Counted from the first letter of the stretch, positions 32,763 through 42,609 are shown. The stretch: DNA of 64,000 bases from Muribaculaceae bacterium (GCA_017557425.1 JAFYYU010000011.1:1-64000); one strand, 5' to 3'. The notes: generated by a model not told the origin, from the letters alone. Translations and numbers: made by a program.

Positions 32763-34147
32763 GACCGCAAGATTATGTCGATCACGGCATTGACGTCAGC
32801 GATATTCACCTCGCTGTCGCCGTTCACGTCACCCGCCTCGTCGTTGCGTCCTGTCAAAATCATGTCGATAATGGCATTCACATCGGCGATGTTCACCTCG
32901 CCGTCACCGTTCACGTCGCCGGGGATGACAGGCTGCGGCTGTTCGCCAGCGTCCACATTGCGCCCGATCTTATAGACCGCCATACCGTTATACGCTTTGA
33001 ACGTCAACAGGGTCACTTCCTCATAACCCTCATCGTCAACGCCATATTCCACGGCGAAGCAATGCACGCGCAAACCGCTGTCGTTGACCTTGCCCAGACT
33101 GTCGGCGGGAATCTTCCAGTACTTGGTCATGCCACCCAGTGACATGCCTTCGCCCAGTTCACAGATGTTGGCCTGGCAACCGTAGCCACCGCCATTCATG
33201 TCGGCGATTACATACACGAGGAAGTCACGGTCATCGAGTTTGAACTCCACACAGCCGTTGGGCGTTGCCTTGGGCCATAAAGCAGGATCCGTATCCTCAA
33301 ACGAGTCGATTACCGAACCCGTGAAGTCATAAATCACAGGGGCCGTGTCAAAGCAGTCGATATAGAACATCTCGCCGCTGTAGCGGGACTCTTCGTCGGG
33401 ACCCTCAATCATCTTGATGACCGGTGCAAGCGAGAAGCCGGTTTTGGTCTCGGGATAGAAATTGATGACGTCCATATAGGGATCACCGTCAAAGCCGCCC
33501 TCCCAGTCACCGCCTTGGTCAGCGTGCATGCGGTACAACGTCGGGAAGCCCGGGTCGGCGGTAGAGCCAGACACGGTCATGATGTTGCACTCGGCCTCCT
33601 CACGCGTGAGGTCACCGATGACGTCGAGATAGTCGGTGCGCTGCGGGGCATCGCCCTTGTCAAGCTCAACAATCAGGGTAAGTTCACCGGTCTCGGTATT
33701 CACCATATAAACAGGCACAAATTGCTGTGCCGTACTGGTCATTGGAGCCACCCAGATGTGATGGAAGTTATCTTTGCCGATGCTTGCCACTCCCAGGAAT
33801 CGTGTATAGGGTTCACCGTCGAGTGTCAAGGGCAGGTCGGGCAATGGACTGCCGTCAACGGCCGAGAAACGGTGAATAATCGACTGTGCGATGGTGTCAT
33901 TGCCAATGATGACGGGCTCCTCGCTACGGGCAACATAGACAATGCACTGGTCCATCGTCGCCGTGCGTGCGCGTTGGTTGCAGATGGCATTATCGGTGTA
34001 AGCCGTGCCGCTGTGCACGCGGTCAAAAATCCACTTGTTGACAATCTTGATGCCGTTAACCTCGGGGTAGGTCTGGCCATCGGTTCCCGCAAAAGCAGCC
34101 AGGGCTGCCGTAAACAGGAATACTAAAAGAAGATAGTTCTTTTTCAT
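32759..34147 (-). CDS. Secreted protein of unknown function, propeller-like, with dockerin pair
   Basis: 462 residues with signal peptide (YLLLVFLFTAALAAFA). The body (about 20-400) is built of short beta-rich repeats with Asp/Gly turns (for example HADQGGDWEGGFDGDPYMDV and DDRDFLVYVIADMNGGGYG) and looks like a beta-propeller, but I cannot assign a family or an active site. The C-terminus is a dockerin pair. It is a paralogue of the neighbouring 34271-35662 protein; motifs such as CELGEGMSLGGM and YGVDDEG and NGMAVYKIG are shared. A binding or sensor module for the locus glycan is possible. It overlaps the next gene by four bases. Confidence 0.75.
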   Translation of the reverse strand: MKKNYLLLVFLFTAALAAFAGTDGQTYPEVNGIKIVNKWIFDRVHSGTAYTDNAICNQRARTATMDQCIVYVARSEEPVIIGNDTIAQSIIHRFSAVDGSPLPDLPLTLDGEPYTRFLGVASIGKDNFHHIWVAPMTSTAQQFVPVYMVNTETGELTLIVELDKGDAPQRTDYLDVIGDLTREEAECNIMTVSGSTADPGFPTLYRMHADQGGDWEGGFDGDPYMDVINFYPETKTGFSLAPVIKMIEGPDEESRYSGEMFYIDCFDTAPVIYDFTGSVIDSFEDTDPALWPKATPNGCVEFKLDDRDFLVYVIADMNGGGYGCQANICELGEGMSLGGMTKYWKIPADSLGKVNDSGLRVHCFAVEYGVDDEGYEEVTLLTFKAYNGMAVYKIGRNVDAGEQPQPVIPGDVNGDGEVNIADVNAIIDMILTGRNDEAGDVNGDSEVNIADVNAVIDIILRS

Positions 34148-34270
34148 TATTTGAAAGTTTTATATGGGTTTTAAATCTTAAAAAATTGCGGATTGACGCG
34201 GATGTGGTTTTTCACGCTCCGTGCAATCCGCAACTATGAATTTCAGTGTATTCCCTTAGGGGGATTGTTA

Positions 34271-35662
34271 TCAGCCTCTCAGGATGATGTCGATGACGGC
34301 ATTAACGTCGGCAATGTTCACCTCGGTGTCTTCATTCACGTCACCGTTGGGCTCACTGTTGCCCGAGAGGATCATGTCGATGATAGCGTTGACGTCGGCA
34401 ATGTTCACCTCACCGTCACCGTTCACGTCACCCTTGACGACAGGCTCCGGCGGCGTTACGCTACCCACGTTGGAACCGATCTTGTAAACGGCCATACCGT
34501 TGTAGCACTTGTAGATGAACAGGGTCACTTCCTCGTTACCCTCGTCATCGACGCCATATTCCACGTTCATGCTCTGCACACGTGTACCGCCGTCACTCAC
34601 AGCACCCAGCTCATCGGGAACCATCCAGTAACGCTGCATACCGCCGAGCGACATGCCTTCACCAAGCTCGCAGATGTAAACCTGGCAGGCCTTGTTCACC
34701 ATCGTGGTCTCGTCAACACCAGTGTACTGTGCTGCCACATACACGATGAAGTTGCGGCCGTCAAGCGTGAATTCGCACACGCCGTTGGCACCTACGTCCA
34801 TCGGCCAGAAGGCGGGGTCAACGTTCTCGAAGTTATCTACCATGGTACCGGTCACGTCATACAGGATCGGAGCAGTCGAGAAGCCGTCGATGTAGAACAG
34901 CTCGCCGCTGTAGTTGCCTTCCTCCTCCAGCACCATCTTGGCAACGGGAGCATAGCCCCATTGCGTAACGGTCTCAGGATAGAATTCCAGAATGGCCAGG
35001 TAGGAATCGCCGTCAAAGCCACCTTCCCAGTCACCGCCCTGGTCAGCATGCCAGCGGTAGATGTACTCTGAGCTGGCGCCTACCGACATGATGTTGCACT
35101 CGTCCTCCTCGCGCGTGATGTCACCCATCACGTCGATGTAGTCGCAGCGCTGCAGGGCATCACCCTTGTCGAGTTCGCCCATCAGGGTGATCTCACCGGT
35201 CTCCTTATCCACCATATAGACAGGCTGAATCTGCGCCAGGTTGCTCGAGAACGGAGCCATATACAGGTGGCCGTAGTTATCCATGCCCACGGTGTTGCTG
35301 CTCAACGTAGCGCCGCCATACACGGCACCGTTCAGCGTCAGGGGCAGTTCCTTGATCAGCTCACCGTTGGTGGCATCCACCTTGTAGATGACGCTCTGCG
35401 ACAGCGTGTCGGTGCCTTGGATCACGGTGTTGGCGTTCGAGCGGGCGATGTAGATGTAACCGTCCTTCATCACGGCAGTGCGGGCACTGGTGTTGCAGTA
35501 CGGCATGTTGGGCCATACGTCAGGAGTGTGGGCACGGTCCTGAATCCACATGTTAACGATGTTGATACCGTTCACCGGTTCATAGTTTACACCATCGGTC
35601 ACAGCCCAAGCGGCGGTGGCAGCGGACAGCATCAACATGATCAAGAGTAAAGATTTCTTCAT
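34271..35662 (-). CDS. Secreted protein of unknown function, propeller-like, with dockerin pair (paralogue)
   Basis: 463 residues, signal peptide SLLLIMLMLSAATAAWA. It is the tandem paralogue of the 32759-34147 protein, with the same length and layout: a propeller-like body (HADQGGDWEGGFDGDSYLAI; ICELGEGMSLGGMQRYW; NGMAVYKIGSNVG) and a C-terminal dockerin pair (GDVNGDGEVNIADVNAIID; GDVNEDTEVNIADVNAVID). Gaps of 114 bases upstream and 123 bases downstream set both copies off from the tightly packed genes around them, so they may have separate transcripts. Function is not recognised. Confidence 0.75.
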   Translation of the reverse strand: MKKSLLLIMLMLSAATAAWAVTDGVNYEPVNGINIVNMWIQDRAHTPDVWPNMPYCNTSARTAVMKDGYIYIARSNANTVIQGTDTLSQSVIYKVDATNGELIKELPLTLNGAVYGGATLSSNTVGMDNYGHLYMAPFSSNLAQIQPVYMVDKETGEITLMGELDKGDALQRCDYIDVMGDITREEDECNIMSVGASSEYIYRWHADQGGDWEGGFDGDSYLAILEFYPETVTQWGYAPVAKMVLEEEGNYSGELFYIDGFSTAPILYDVTGTMVDNFENVDPAFWPMDVGANGVCEFTLDGRNFIVYVAAQYTGVDETTMVNKACQVYICELGEGMSLGGMQRYWMVPDELGAVSDGGTRVQSMNVEYGVDDEGNEEVTLFIYKCYNGMAVYKIGSNVGSVTPPEPVVKGDVNGDGEVNIADVNAIIDMILSGNSEPNGDVNEDTEVNIADVNAVIDIILRG

Positions 35663-35776
35663 AATTGATTGATTGTTAAATTGTTACGTATATTTCTACT
35701 TTTTATTTCATTAATAAGATAGCAAAGTAAAACAAAAAATCGCAAATGTCAAAATTTAGACTTCAGTTTTTAGACT

Positions 35777-37195
35777 TTATTCTTCTGCAGGCCCAAAATC
35801 CAACGCTTGGTCCATCCAGGCAATGCGGTCGTGCAGCCACCGTTTGATATAGGCCACTTCATCGTTAAAATCCTTGGCGACATAGTAGTTGGGCCACACA
35901 TATTGTCCCCAGCGGGGCCATGCCTGGCTGTTGCGCGCCTCGGCCCCGTGAGAGGTGAGTACGGAGGCCAGCGAATCGACGGAGGCCATCACACGATCCT
36001 CGCTCAGGTTGGCAGCGCGCATCTGCGCCCAACGGGCCTTGAGTTGTGCGGTATAGGCCTCGTCGCTGTTCAGCCGGTACCACCAGAAGGGCACGAGATA
36101 CACCTCGCCCGCACGGTACAGCACGTCGTTGCTCTGATAGACCCACGTGTCGGTCCGCCAACCGTCGCAGCGGTCGCAGTTGCCATAGGCCAGATTCGTG
36201 TCCCAGATCGCCATCTTGAAACGCCCATCGACGTCATCGCGCCGCTTATAAAACTTGCCGCTCAGGCGGTAGCCGTCCACATTGTGGCCGAGTTCGGTGG
36301 CAATCTGATAGTCGATGAACGATTCCACATCAAGGTAGCGTCGATACCCCGTCTCCGGGTCACTATAGCCGGGCGAGGCCAGAGCAGCCTCCATCCGGTT
36401 GATGCAACTGTGGATGTAGGCCAGTTGGCGGTCGTCAAGTTTGTCGTGATTGGGATATTTGTACTGGATCAGGATGTGTCTGTCCTTATAGGGAACGCCC
36501 GTACTGCTCACGGGGTGATAACGCGAGGTATAAGTCACCTCGTCGTTGCAGTCCACCTCTAGCAGGTAATCCCCCGTCAGTTCCTCGCCCTCGTCACGCG
36601 GTTTGAGCAAGTCCAGGCGGTGCCGGCCCTTGGAAACGACCTCCGAGAGGATATACACGCCATAATAGGTGCCATCGACAAAGAGTTCACAATAGCGGCC
36701 CTGAGGCGTGAATTCCATCCACGGGCGCATCAGCTCATAGGTGAGCAGGTCGCGCATCATGCTCTTATCGGCATACGGCGCGAGCAACGCCCAGTTGTCG
36801 TCACGCCCCATTCCCAGGATTTTGACCTTCTGCTTGGAGGCATACTTCATCGGGCCGTCCAACGTGCGGAAAGAGTACGGTTTCTTGGGAGAGTCGTTGT
36901 AGGTCGAGTTGCCGCGATAACGCAGGGCAATATGGCCCTGGTAGTCGATGCGCTGACCAGGATGAGCGACGGTGTCGGCATAGTTGAGCTGACCCTGACC
37001 GTTGTCGATGATCTTCATGCGCGCATCGATGCGCTCATAGCGGTCGATCGTTTTTCCCCTCACCTCGACCCACACGATAGGCAGATTGGTCGAGGTGAGC
37101 ACCACCCCGGTGTCATCAGGCGGGAAATTGTCCGCCTCATGCTTGCATCCTGCCAGCACCAGCACCAACATGGTTATGAAAAACAATCGCTTCAT
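35777..37195 (-). CDS. CotH-kinase-family lipoprotein
   Basis: 472-residue lipoprotein; signal FFITMLVLVLAGC with lipobox LAGC. The body matches CotH, an atypical secreted protein-kinase fold first known from Bacillus spore coats: LRYRGNSTYNDSPKKPYSFR, LGMGRDDNWALLAPYADKSM, MRDLLTYELMR, LFVDGTYYGVYILSEVV, DYQIATELGHNVDGY and the metal-site-like FKMAIWDTNLAYGN. The enzyme presumably phosphorylates an exported protein or a surface structure; the partner is unknown. No dockerin. It sits between the GHL10 gene (12 bases) and the two propeller-like genes. Confidence 0.87.
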   Translation of the reverse strand: MKRLFFITMLVLVLAGCKHEADNFPPDDTGVVLTSTNLPIVWVEVRGKTIDRYERIDARMKIIDNGQGQLNYADTVAHPGQRIDYQGHIALRYRGNSTYNDSPKKPYSFRTLDGPMKYASKQKVKILGMGRDDNWALLAPYADKSMMRDLLTYELMRPWMEFTPQGRYCELFVDGTYYGVYILSEVVSKGRHRLDLLKPRDEGEELTGDYLLEVDCNDEVTYTSRYHPVSSTGVPYKDRHILIQYKYPNHDKLDDRQLAYIHSCINRMEAALASPGYSDPETGYRRYLDVESFIDYQIATELGHNVDGYRLSGKFYKRRDDVDGRFKMAIWDTNLAYGNCDRCDGWRTDTWVYQSNDVLYRAGEVYLVPFWWYRLNSDEAYTAQLKARWAQMRAANLSEDRVMASVDSLASVLTSHGAEARNSQAWPRWGQYVWPNYYVAKDFNDEVAYIKRWLHDRIAWMDQALDFGPAEE

Positions 37196-37207
37196 ATCAG
37201 TTTTCCT

Positions 37208-39772
37208 CTATGAAAGAATAATATCGATAATCGCGTTAACGTCGGCGATATTCACCTCGCCGTCACCGTTCACGTCGCCAGGCGTTGACGTGTTGTCCGA
37301 AAGAATCATGTCAATCACGGCGTTGACATCGGCAATATTCACCTCGCCGTCACCGTTCACGTCACCCGTTACCGCCTCGCGATACACAAACGAGCGAACA
37401 GCGCAATAATCGGTGTACTGCACCGATGTGCCAGCCGCCAACGTGTGATAGGCATAACGGGCACGCACGTAGTAAGTCGTGCCGTCAACGAGCTTGCCGG
37501 AGCCCTTGATCGTGCCCAGCTGCGGTGTCTCAAAAACGCCGCCTTCCAACGTGCCGTTATAAGACGTGCGGGTCGGGAACGACTCGCTGCTGCTGATCTG
37601 TACCCTTAACGAACCAACGCCCTCCACAGGCTCAAATTTCACCACACTTGTCGAATAAAGCACCGTCTCACCCTCATCGGGGCAGATATACACAGGAACG
37701 GGCGGGATGACCTCGACAGTGGTGAACGATGAAACCGGCGTGACAACCGTGGCGGTGCCGTAGGTAGCTGTCACTCTTGCGTAATAAGTCGTCGCACCCG
37801 CGAAGCAGAACCGTGGAACCTGCCACTGGGCCTCTGTCAGACGGATGCTGTCGGGGTTATTCATCGTTGCTGTTGTAGAGAGCTCCAACACATAAGACGT
37901 TCCAGGCGCTCCTGCCGTCCATGTAATGACAGGCATCAAGGGCACCGATGTGGCGGCACTCGCAGGCGAAGTGATACGCATCTGACCCAGCGTGAACTGG
38001 CGCAGGTCACTGGCACAATCCCACTGGTTAAGACCACGAGCCACAACACGCCACCAGTATGTGCCAGCCTTCAGGCCGGGAATACGGGGCAAGGGGCAAC
38101 TCATCGAGTCAACCTCCACATGCGCAACGAGTGAGTCCATCTGCTCATCGGCATAAACCTGCACTACATAGGTAGCGGCATCGCCGCTCCATTGCAGGAA
38201 CGACAGTTCGGGGACCTCGGCACCGTCTTCGGGATAAACCAGGACAGGCTTGGTGGCTTGAGTAGGCACCACGCCCGGTGTTACGGGGGCATATTCGTTT
38301 TCCCAACGGTCAAGAATCGTCACGGCATAGCGGTAGCCATCACGCTTGTTGTTGGGAAGGGTATAAGAAGCCCAATAGCTCACACCCTCGATATACTGTG
38401 CCTGACAATGGAAATCGCTGTCCGCTACTCCGTCAGGAATGGCATAAATGACATAGCGCACATTGGGAATACTGTCCCACGTGAGTGTACCCTCGTTGTA
38501 ATTGAGGTTGTTCACTGTGCTATAGTTCTGGTCCGGCTTGAGCCATGCGGGAGCAGGGTTCAAGGCAATGGTCGAATAGAGGCTGTCCTTGAGCCAGGTG
38601 CGCAACTGCCTTACTTTGCCGTCGATGACCTCTTTCTTGTTGCGCCATGTACTATAGCGGAAATAAACCATGCCGGGGTTGCCGCCCGCCGCCATCGCAT
38701 CGCGCATGACATGGCCCTGCTTGACGAATTCGGCTAGCGTCCAGCCCTCCTCGTCAGGAATCCACTGGCTGATGAAGATATGGCGGTTGAAACGTGCGGC
38801 CATCTTGCCCCACCAGGTAGTGACCCCGGTAAAAGTGCCGGTTGTCTTCCAATATACCTGCGGAGCCAGGAAATCGATGGTTCCACGTGTCACCCATGCC
38901 ATGGGATCGCTGTAAATCTGGTTATATTGCCAGTCACTGCCCACGGGACAAGGCTCAACACCATACCTGTCGGCCACAGCTTGGGAGGTGCATGCCACAC
39001 CGGCGGGACCGATGCCGAAGCGCACCCACGGCTTGATCGTTTTCACCATGTCGTTGACGTCCTTGACCATCTGATTGACGTTCTCGCGGCGCCAGTCACC
39101 CTGGCTCATCGTGCCGCCAGCCGCCCGATAGGCGTTATACAGGTCGGCATCGAGCGAGAACGACGGATTGTCCTGATTATAGAAATAGTCGTCAAACACC
39201 AGTCCGTCAACGTCATATTTCTCCAAGATGTCCCTGCACACGTCAACCACACGCTGGCGTACTTCGGGGATGCCGGGATTGAGCACGGTCTCGTAACTCG
39301 TGGTCAAGAGCCACTCGGGATGAGTATAGATATAGTCCCGCTCGCTCTGTCCCCACTTGTTGTCACCGTGGCCGTAGCGATAGGGATTGACCCAGGCATA
39401 GACCTCGATACCCCGCTTGTGGGCCTCCTCGACCAAGAAACCAAACGGGTCGAACGCCGGTGCCACACCTCGCGTGCCCGAGACATAACTGGACCAGGGC
39501 TCGTAAGCCGAGTTGTACATCGCGTCACACATTGCCCTGACGTGGTAATACACCGCATTGATGTGGTTCACCAGCATCGTGTCGAGCATCTTGCGGCAGG
39601 CATTCTGCACAATGGGTGTATTGCTCGCTGTGATAGACCCGCTGGGCCAGTCACTCAAGTAGGCCGTCATCCAGATGCCTCGCTGTTCCCGTTTGGGAGG
39701 CATGTCAGCGGCAATGACAAAACTGGCGACAAAAGCCGCCAGTAATGCTATCAAGATTAATCGTTGTTTCAT
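37208..39772 (-). CDS. Family-10-like glycosidase (GHL10/YngK type) with dockerin pair
   Basis: 854 residues with signal peptide LILIALLAAFVASFVIA. Residues about 28-400 form the GHL10 (DUF187, YngK-like) TIM barrel: REQRGIWMTAYLSDWPSG, NAVYYHVRAMCDAMYNS, KRGIEVYAWVNPYRYG, YDVDGLVFDDYFY and PWVRFGIGPAGV. Three fibronectin-like or Ig-like modules follow (about 430-780), then a dockerin pair with nearly identical repeats (GDVNGDGEVNIADVNAVID; GDVNGDGEVNIADVNAIID), coded at about 37211-37366. Substrates of this family are poorly known (bacterial exopolysaccharide or amino-sugar polymers have been suggested). It is 12 bases upstream of CotH and 4 bases after the PKD gene. Confidence 0.88.
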   Translation of the reverse strand: MKQRLILIALLAAFVASFVIAADMPPKREQRGIWMTAYLSDWPSGSITASNTPIVQNACRKMLDTMLVNHINAVYYHVRAMCDAMYNSAYEPWSSYVSGTRGVAPAFDPFGFLVEEAHKRGIEVYAWVNPYRYGHGDNKWGQSERDYIYTHPEWLLTTSYETVLNPGIPEVRQRVVDVCRDILEKYDVDGLVFDDYFYNQDNPSFSLDADLYNAYRAAGGTMSQGDWRRENVNQMVKDVNDMVKTIKPWVRFGIGPAGVACTSQAVADRYGVEPCPVGSDWQYNQIYSDPMAWVTRGTIDFLAPQVYWKTTGTFTGVTTWWGKMAARFNRHIFISQWIPDEEGWTLAEFVKQGHVMRDAMAAGGNPGMVYFRYSTWRNKKEVIDGKVRQLRTWLKDSLYSTIALNPAPAWLKPDQNYSTVNNLNYNEGTLTWDSIPNVRYVIYAIPDGVADSDFHCQAQYIEGVSYWASYTLPNNKRDGYRYAVTILDRWENEYAPVTPGVVPTQATKPVLVYPEDGAEVPELSFLQWSGDAATYVVQVYADEQMDSLVAHVEVDSMSCPLPRIPGLKAGTYWWRVVARGLNQWDCASDLRQFTLGQMRITSPASAATSVPLMPVITWTAGAPGTSYVLELSTTATMNNPDSIRLTEAQWQVPRFCFAGATTYYARVTATYGTATVVTPVSSFTTVEVIPPVPVYICPDEGETVLYSTSVVKFEPVEGVGSLRVQISSSESFPTRTSYNGTLEGGVFETPQLGTIKGSGKLVDGTTYYVRARYAYHTLAAGTSVQYTDYCAVRSFVYREAVTGDVNGDGEVNIADVNAVIDMILSDNTSTPGDVNGDGEVNIADVNAIIDIILS

Positions 39773-39776
39773 ATCA

Positions 39777-41507
39777 TCAGAACAGGTTAGTCAAGCGCGG
39801 GTTGATGCACACGCCCAAAATCTTGTCCTTGTTGCCGTTGAAGTTATAGACCTTGCCATCGTCAGGATTGAAGTAATACAAGCCTGTGGTATAGGTCTTC
39901 TCGGTCGTGGCGGCACGGAAACCGAAGTAAACGTAGTGCGTCTGGGCATCCACCGCCATCTGGGTGGTGTAAACGCCCTCGGCATCGGTCGTGTTGATGG
40001 GATCGGCCTCCATGGTGATGAAATGGATGTACTTGTCATAGGTCACCGTGGCATTCTCGGCGGGGATGGCATACTGTGTGAATCCAACACCGGGCGTGGT
40101 GCCCTTGGTCATCCACACATACAGATAACCCAAGTCCTCATCAAGGGTGAAGCCACGCGGCTGTGTGGTCTCGAGCACGATGGGATGCGGAATAGGCACA
40201 CCAGTTCCGGTTTTGCCGATGTCACTCGGGCGGAAACGGTAAATGCCATTACCCGAGTAATTCTTGCCCCACCAGAACATGCCGGTGCGGTCGAGGTAGA
40301 GGCCCGTGTGGATAGCGCCATAGGCGATACCCTGGCCATAGTAACTCAACTGGTTATTGACCACAAAGTAGCCTGCCGTGCTGGTATAGACGGTGCTCTC
40401 GGTCTCACCGCGTGTAGATAGCGGGATTCGGCGCACACCCGTGTTACGGTCAGTATAATACAGGCTTGTCCCATCGGTGCAGCCCTGGAAGGGGTCGTTG
40501 AAGGCGGGACCGCCCACATTGGTGATCATCACATTGGTCGTCAGGCCATCGGCACTCATGACAGTAATCTTACCGTCACCCAGGTTACCGGCCTCGTCGT
40601 TGACGTAGTAATACTGTTTACCGCAGTCCAGGATATAGACGTTGTCCTGCTCGATGGTGGCACTGTCGGTCACCGTCTTCTCGGTAGCAAACACGAGCGT
40701 GGTGGGCATGTTGCCTGAGTTGACGCCCATGTCAAACGGCAGGTTCTTGGTACCGGCGGGCAATTGGGAGAGATCCACCAGTTTCACGGCCATAATGTTA
40801 CCGCCCTGGGTAGCATAATAGAGCGTGGGAGCGGGAATCGACGAACCCACCTGAACGTTGACATAACTGTCTTCCAGACGGCGGTTCTCGCCATTGATGT
40901 CAAACCAGGTCTGGAGGGTAATCTTCTGCGAACCGATGTTGCTGAAGGTCAGTTTGCCGGGGTTATCAATCGTGCCGTCAGCATGGCTGTAGCCCTCGAA
41001 GGTTGATATGATGTTACCGTCCTTGTCGCGGGTGCCGTCGGGGAAAGTCCACACATACTTGCAGGTCAAGTTCTCGGGGTTGGGCAACTCGATATCGAGT
41101 TTCACATCCACATCGTTGATGACCACAGGGGTCGCGCTCTGCTCGGCAACGCTCAGCACGGGTGCGATATCATAGATGAGCAACGGATAGGTGCAGCTGC
41201 CCACACCGTCAACCGTCAACGTCACTTGATAGATGCCAGCCTTAGCATACTTGTGCGAGGGATTCATATCGGTTGATGACGTACCGTCACCAAAGTCCCA
41301 CGAAACCGTACCTGTCTTGGACGAGGTATTGGTAAACTCTACGGTCGAAACCACATAGAAGTCAAGCCCATAACGATCATCGTCCACCCTATAGGTGAAG
41401 TCCACATCCTTGGTGGCAAAGTTGCCGTAGTCGGGCGTCTTGTCGATACACGACACGGTCATGACAGCCATCAGGGCAAGGAATGCTATTTTATTGAATG
41501 TCTTCAT
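39777..41507 (-). CDS. PKD-domain lipoprotein of a SusCD locus
   Basis: 576-residue lipoprotein (FLALMAVMTVSC lipobox, Cys about residue 20). A PKD domain follows (about 50-120: VSWDFGDGTSSTD, YQVTLTVDGVG), then a second Ig-like segment (CKYVWTFPDGTRDKDGN), and a propeller- or beta-rich C-terminal half. Such PKD-like family lipoproteins accompany SusC/SusD pairs in Bacteroidetes and probably act as surface glycan-binding proteins (SusE/SusF position). Intergenic gaps are 15 bases upstream and 4 bases downstream, so it belongs to the SusCD operon. Confidence 0.85.
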   Translation of the reverse strand: MKTFNKIAFLALMAVMTVSCIDKTPDYGNFATKDVDFTYRVDDDRYGLDFYVVSTVEFTNTSSKTGTVSWDFGDGTSSTDMNPSHKYAKAGIYQVTLTVDGVGSCTYPLLIYDIAPVLSVAEQSATPVVINDVDVKLDIELPNPENLTCKYVWTFPDGTRDKDGNIISTFEGYSHADGTIDNPGKLTFSNIGSQKITLQTWFDINGENRRLEDSYVNVQVGSSIPAPTLYYATQGGNIMAVKLVDLSQLPAGTKNLPFDMGVNSGNMPTTLVFATEKTVTDSATIEQDNVYILDCGKQYYYVNDEAGNLGDGKITVMSADGLTTNVMITNVGGPAFNDPFQGCTDGTSLYYTDRNTGVRRIPLSTRGETESTVYTSTAGYFVVNNQLSYYGQGIAYGAIHTGLYLDRTGMFWWGKNYSGNGIYRFRPSDIGKTGTGVPIPHPIVLETTQPRGFTLDEDLGYLYVWMTKGTTPGVGFTQYAIPAENATVTYDKYIHFITMEADPINTTDAEGVYTTQMAVDAQTHYVYFGFRAATTEKTYTTGLYYFNPDDGKVYNFNGNKDKILGVCINPRLTNLF

Positions 41508-41522
41508 CTTTCCTTCAGGTTT

Positions 41523-42569
41523 TTAGTTTAGTGTAACTTCCTTGTTGTCAGTGGTCACACCCACCTTGCCGTCAGTGTCATACACACGGAACTCCGGCAG
41601 CAGGAAATAGGTGCGGTTGAAGCTCACGGTGTAGGCCTTGTCGGCGGTGTTGTAAATCCATGACGTGAATGGGATCGTCTCAAGCATGCTCTTGAAATAA
41701 GGCATGTACTGGCGGCGCACCGTAGTGATCTTGCCACCCGTATCGTCGCTGTAACGCGAGAACAGCCAGAATGCTGACTTGTAAACCGGTTGCACGTTCA
41801 CGCCCGACGGAGCATCGCTCTCATTGGCGATCTCGTGATAGACGGCGGTACCGTCATCAGCCACCGTGATGTAGTAGTAGTGATCCACTTCGTCGGTGGT
41901 GAACCAGGCGTTGGACTTGTCGTCGGTGGTCGTGTCGGTCGGGAAGTCAATATTGTACTGGGCATTCAACTGCTGGAACAGTTCAACGGGGAAATTGTAC
42001 TTGATATAGACGTTGCGCAGGTCGTTATAGTAAATACTGTCCTTGGTCAGTGCATTGACCATATAGGCAGTGAACTCGTCCTTGAACGTCGAGGGATAAT
42101 AACTGTCAAACTTCTCCTGGTCCCACTCCTCGGGATTTACCCATGCCACAGGAGCCAGGGTGCGTGAAGTGGGGAAACTGTCGTTCAAAACATACTCATA
42201 TCCGTCCCACTCGGCCTTGCTGTGGGGGTAGGTGGCAACCATCTGGCTGGAGCGCACCGTGTCGGTGAGGGAGTAGTTCTTGGTATAGGCAAGCGACGTC
42301 GTCAACTTACTGGTCGCCGTAGCGGTCTGCTGGCGCTTGATAAGGCACCACACCTCGCTATGGTCAATCGCCTTCTCGCTGGTGGTGTAGTACTTACCCT
42401 TGAAAGTGGCGTAACGTCCTGCCTTAACCACGGTTGAACCCTGTTCCCAGTCCACCGTGGGCAGCACCTGACCGAGTTCGCCGTTATCGGCAAACGGGTC
42501 ATGTATCGCACACGAAGCAGTGAGCAGTGCCATCAGGGCTAACAGGCCATATATCTTAAATCGTTTCAT
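41523..42569 (-). CDS. Lipoprotein of unknown function in the SusCD operon
   Basis: 348-residue lipoprotein (LLALMALLTASC lipobox, Cys20) in third position after SusD. The mature part has no domain I recognise; it is Tyr/Asp/Thr-rich, mostly beta. A short segment near 20-60 (VVKAGRYATFKGKYYT) resembles an Ig-like strand pattern. It may be a surface glycan-binding accessory like SusE, or a DUF4843-like family; neither can be shown. A 7-bp tandem repeat fills the gap from the SusD stop to this start. Confidence 0.7.
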   Translation of the reverse strand: MKRFKIYGLLALMALLTASCAIHDPFADNGELGQVLPTVDWEQGSTVVKAGRYATFKGKYYTTSEKAIDHSEVWCLIKRQQTATATSKLTTSLAYTKNYSLTDTVRSSQMVATYPHSKAEWDGYEYVLNDSFPTSRTLAPVAWVNPEEWDQEKFDSYYPSTFKDEFTAYMVNALTKDSIYYNDLRNVYIKYNFPVELFQQLNAQYNIDFPTDTTTDDKSNAWFTTDEVDHYYYITVADDGTAVYHEIANESDAPSGVNVQPVYKSAFWLFSRYSDDTGGKITTVRRQYMPYFKSMLETIPFTSWIYNTADKAYTVSFNRTYFLLPEFRVYDTDGKVGVTTDNKEVTLN

Positions 42570-42578
42570 ATTCTATTT

Positions 42579-42609
42579 TAGTTTTTAGTTTCTAGTCCCT
42601 AGTTTTTAG
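42579..42609. repeat. 7-bp tandem repeat in the spacer after SusD
   Basis: On the + strand TAG recurs every seven bases at 42579, 42586, 42593, 42600 and 42607. On the transcribed (-) strand the units are CTAAAAA, CTAGGGA, CTAGAAA, CTAAAAA, CTAAAAT, starting at the SusD stop codon. Confidence 0.85.

Noticed and set aside
30402-37366. Repeated DNA blocks considered as CRISPR or mobile repeats
   Set aside because: The repeats are in-frame dockerin codons inside genes; there are no unique spacers, cas genes or target-site duplications.
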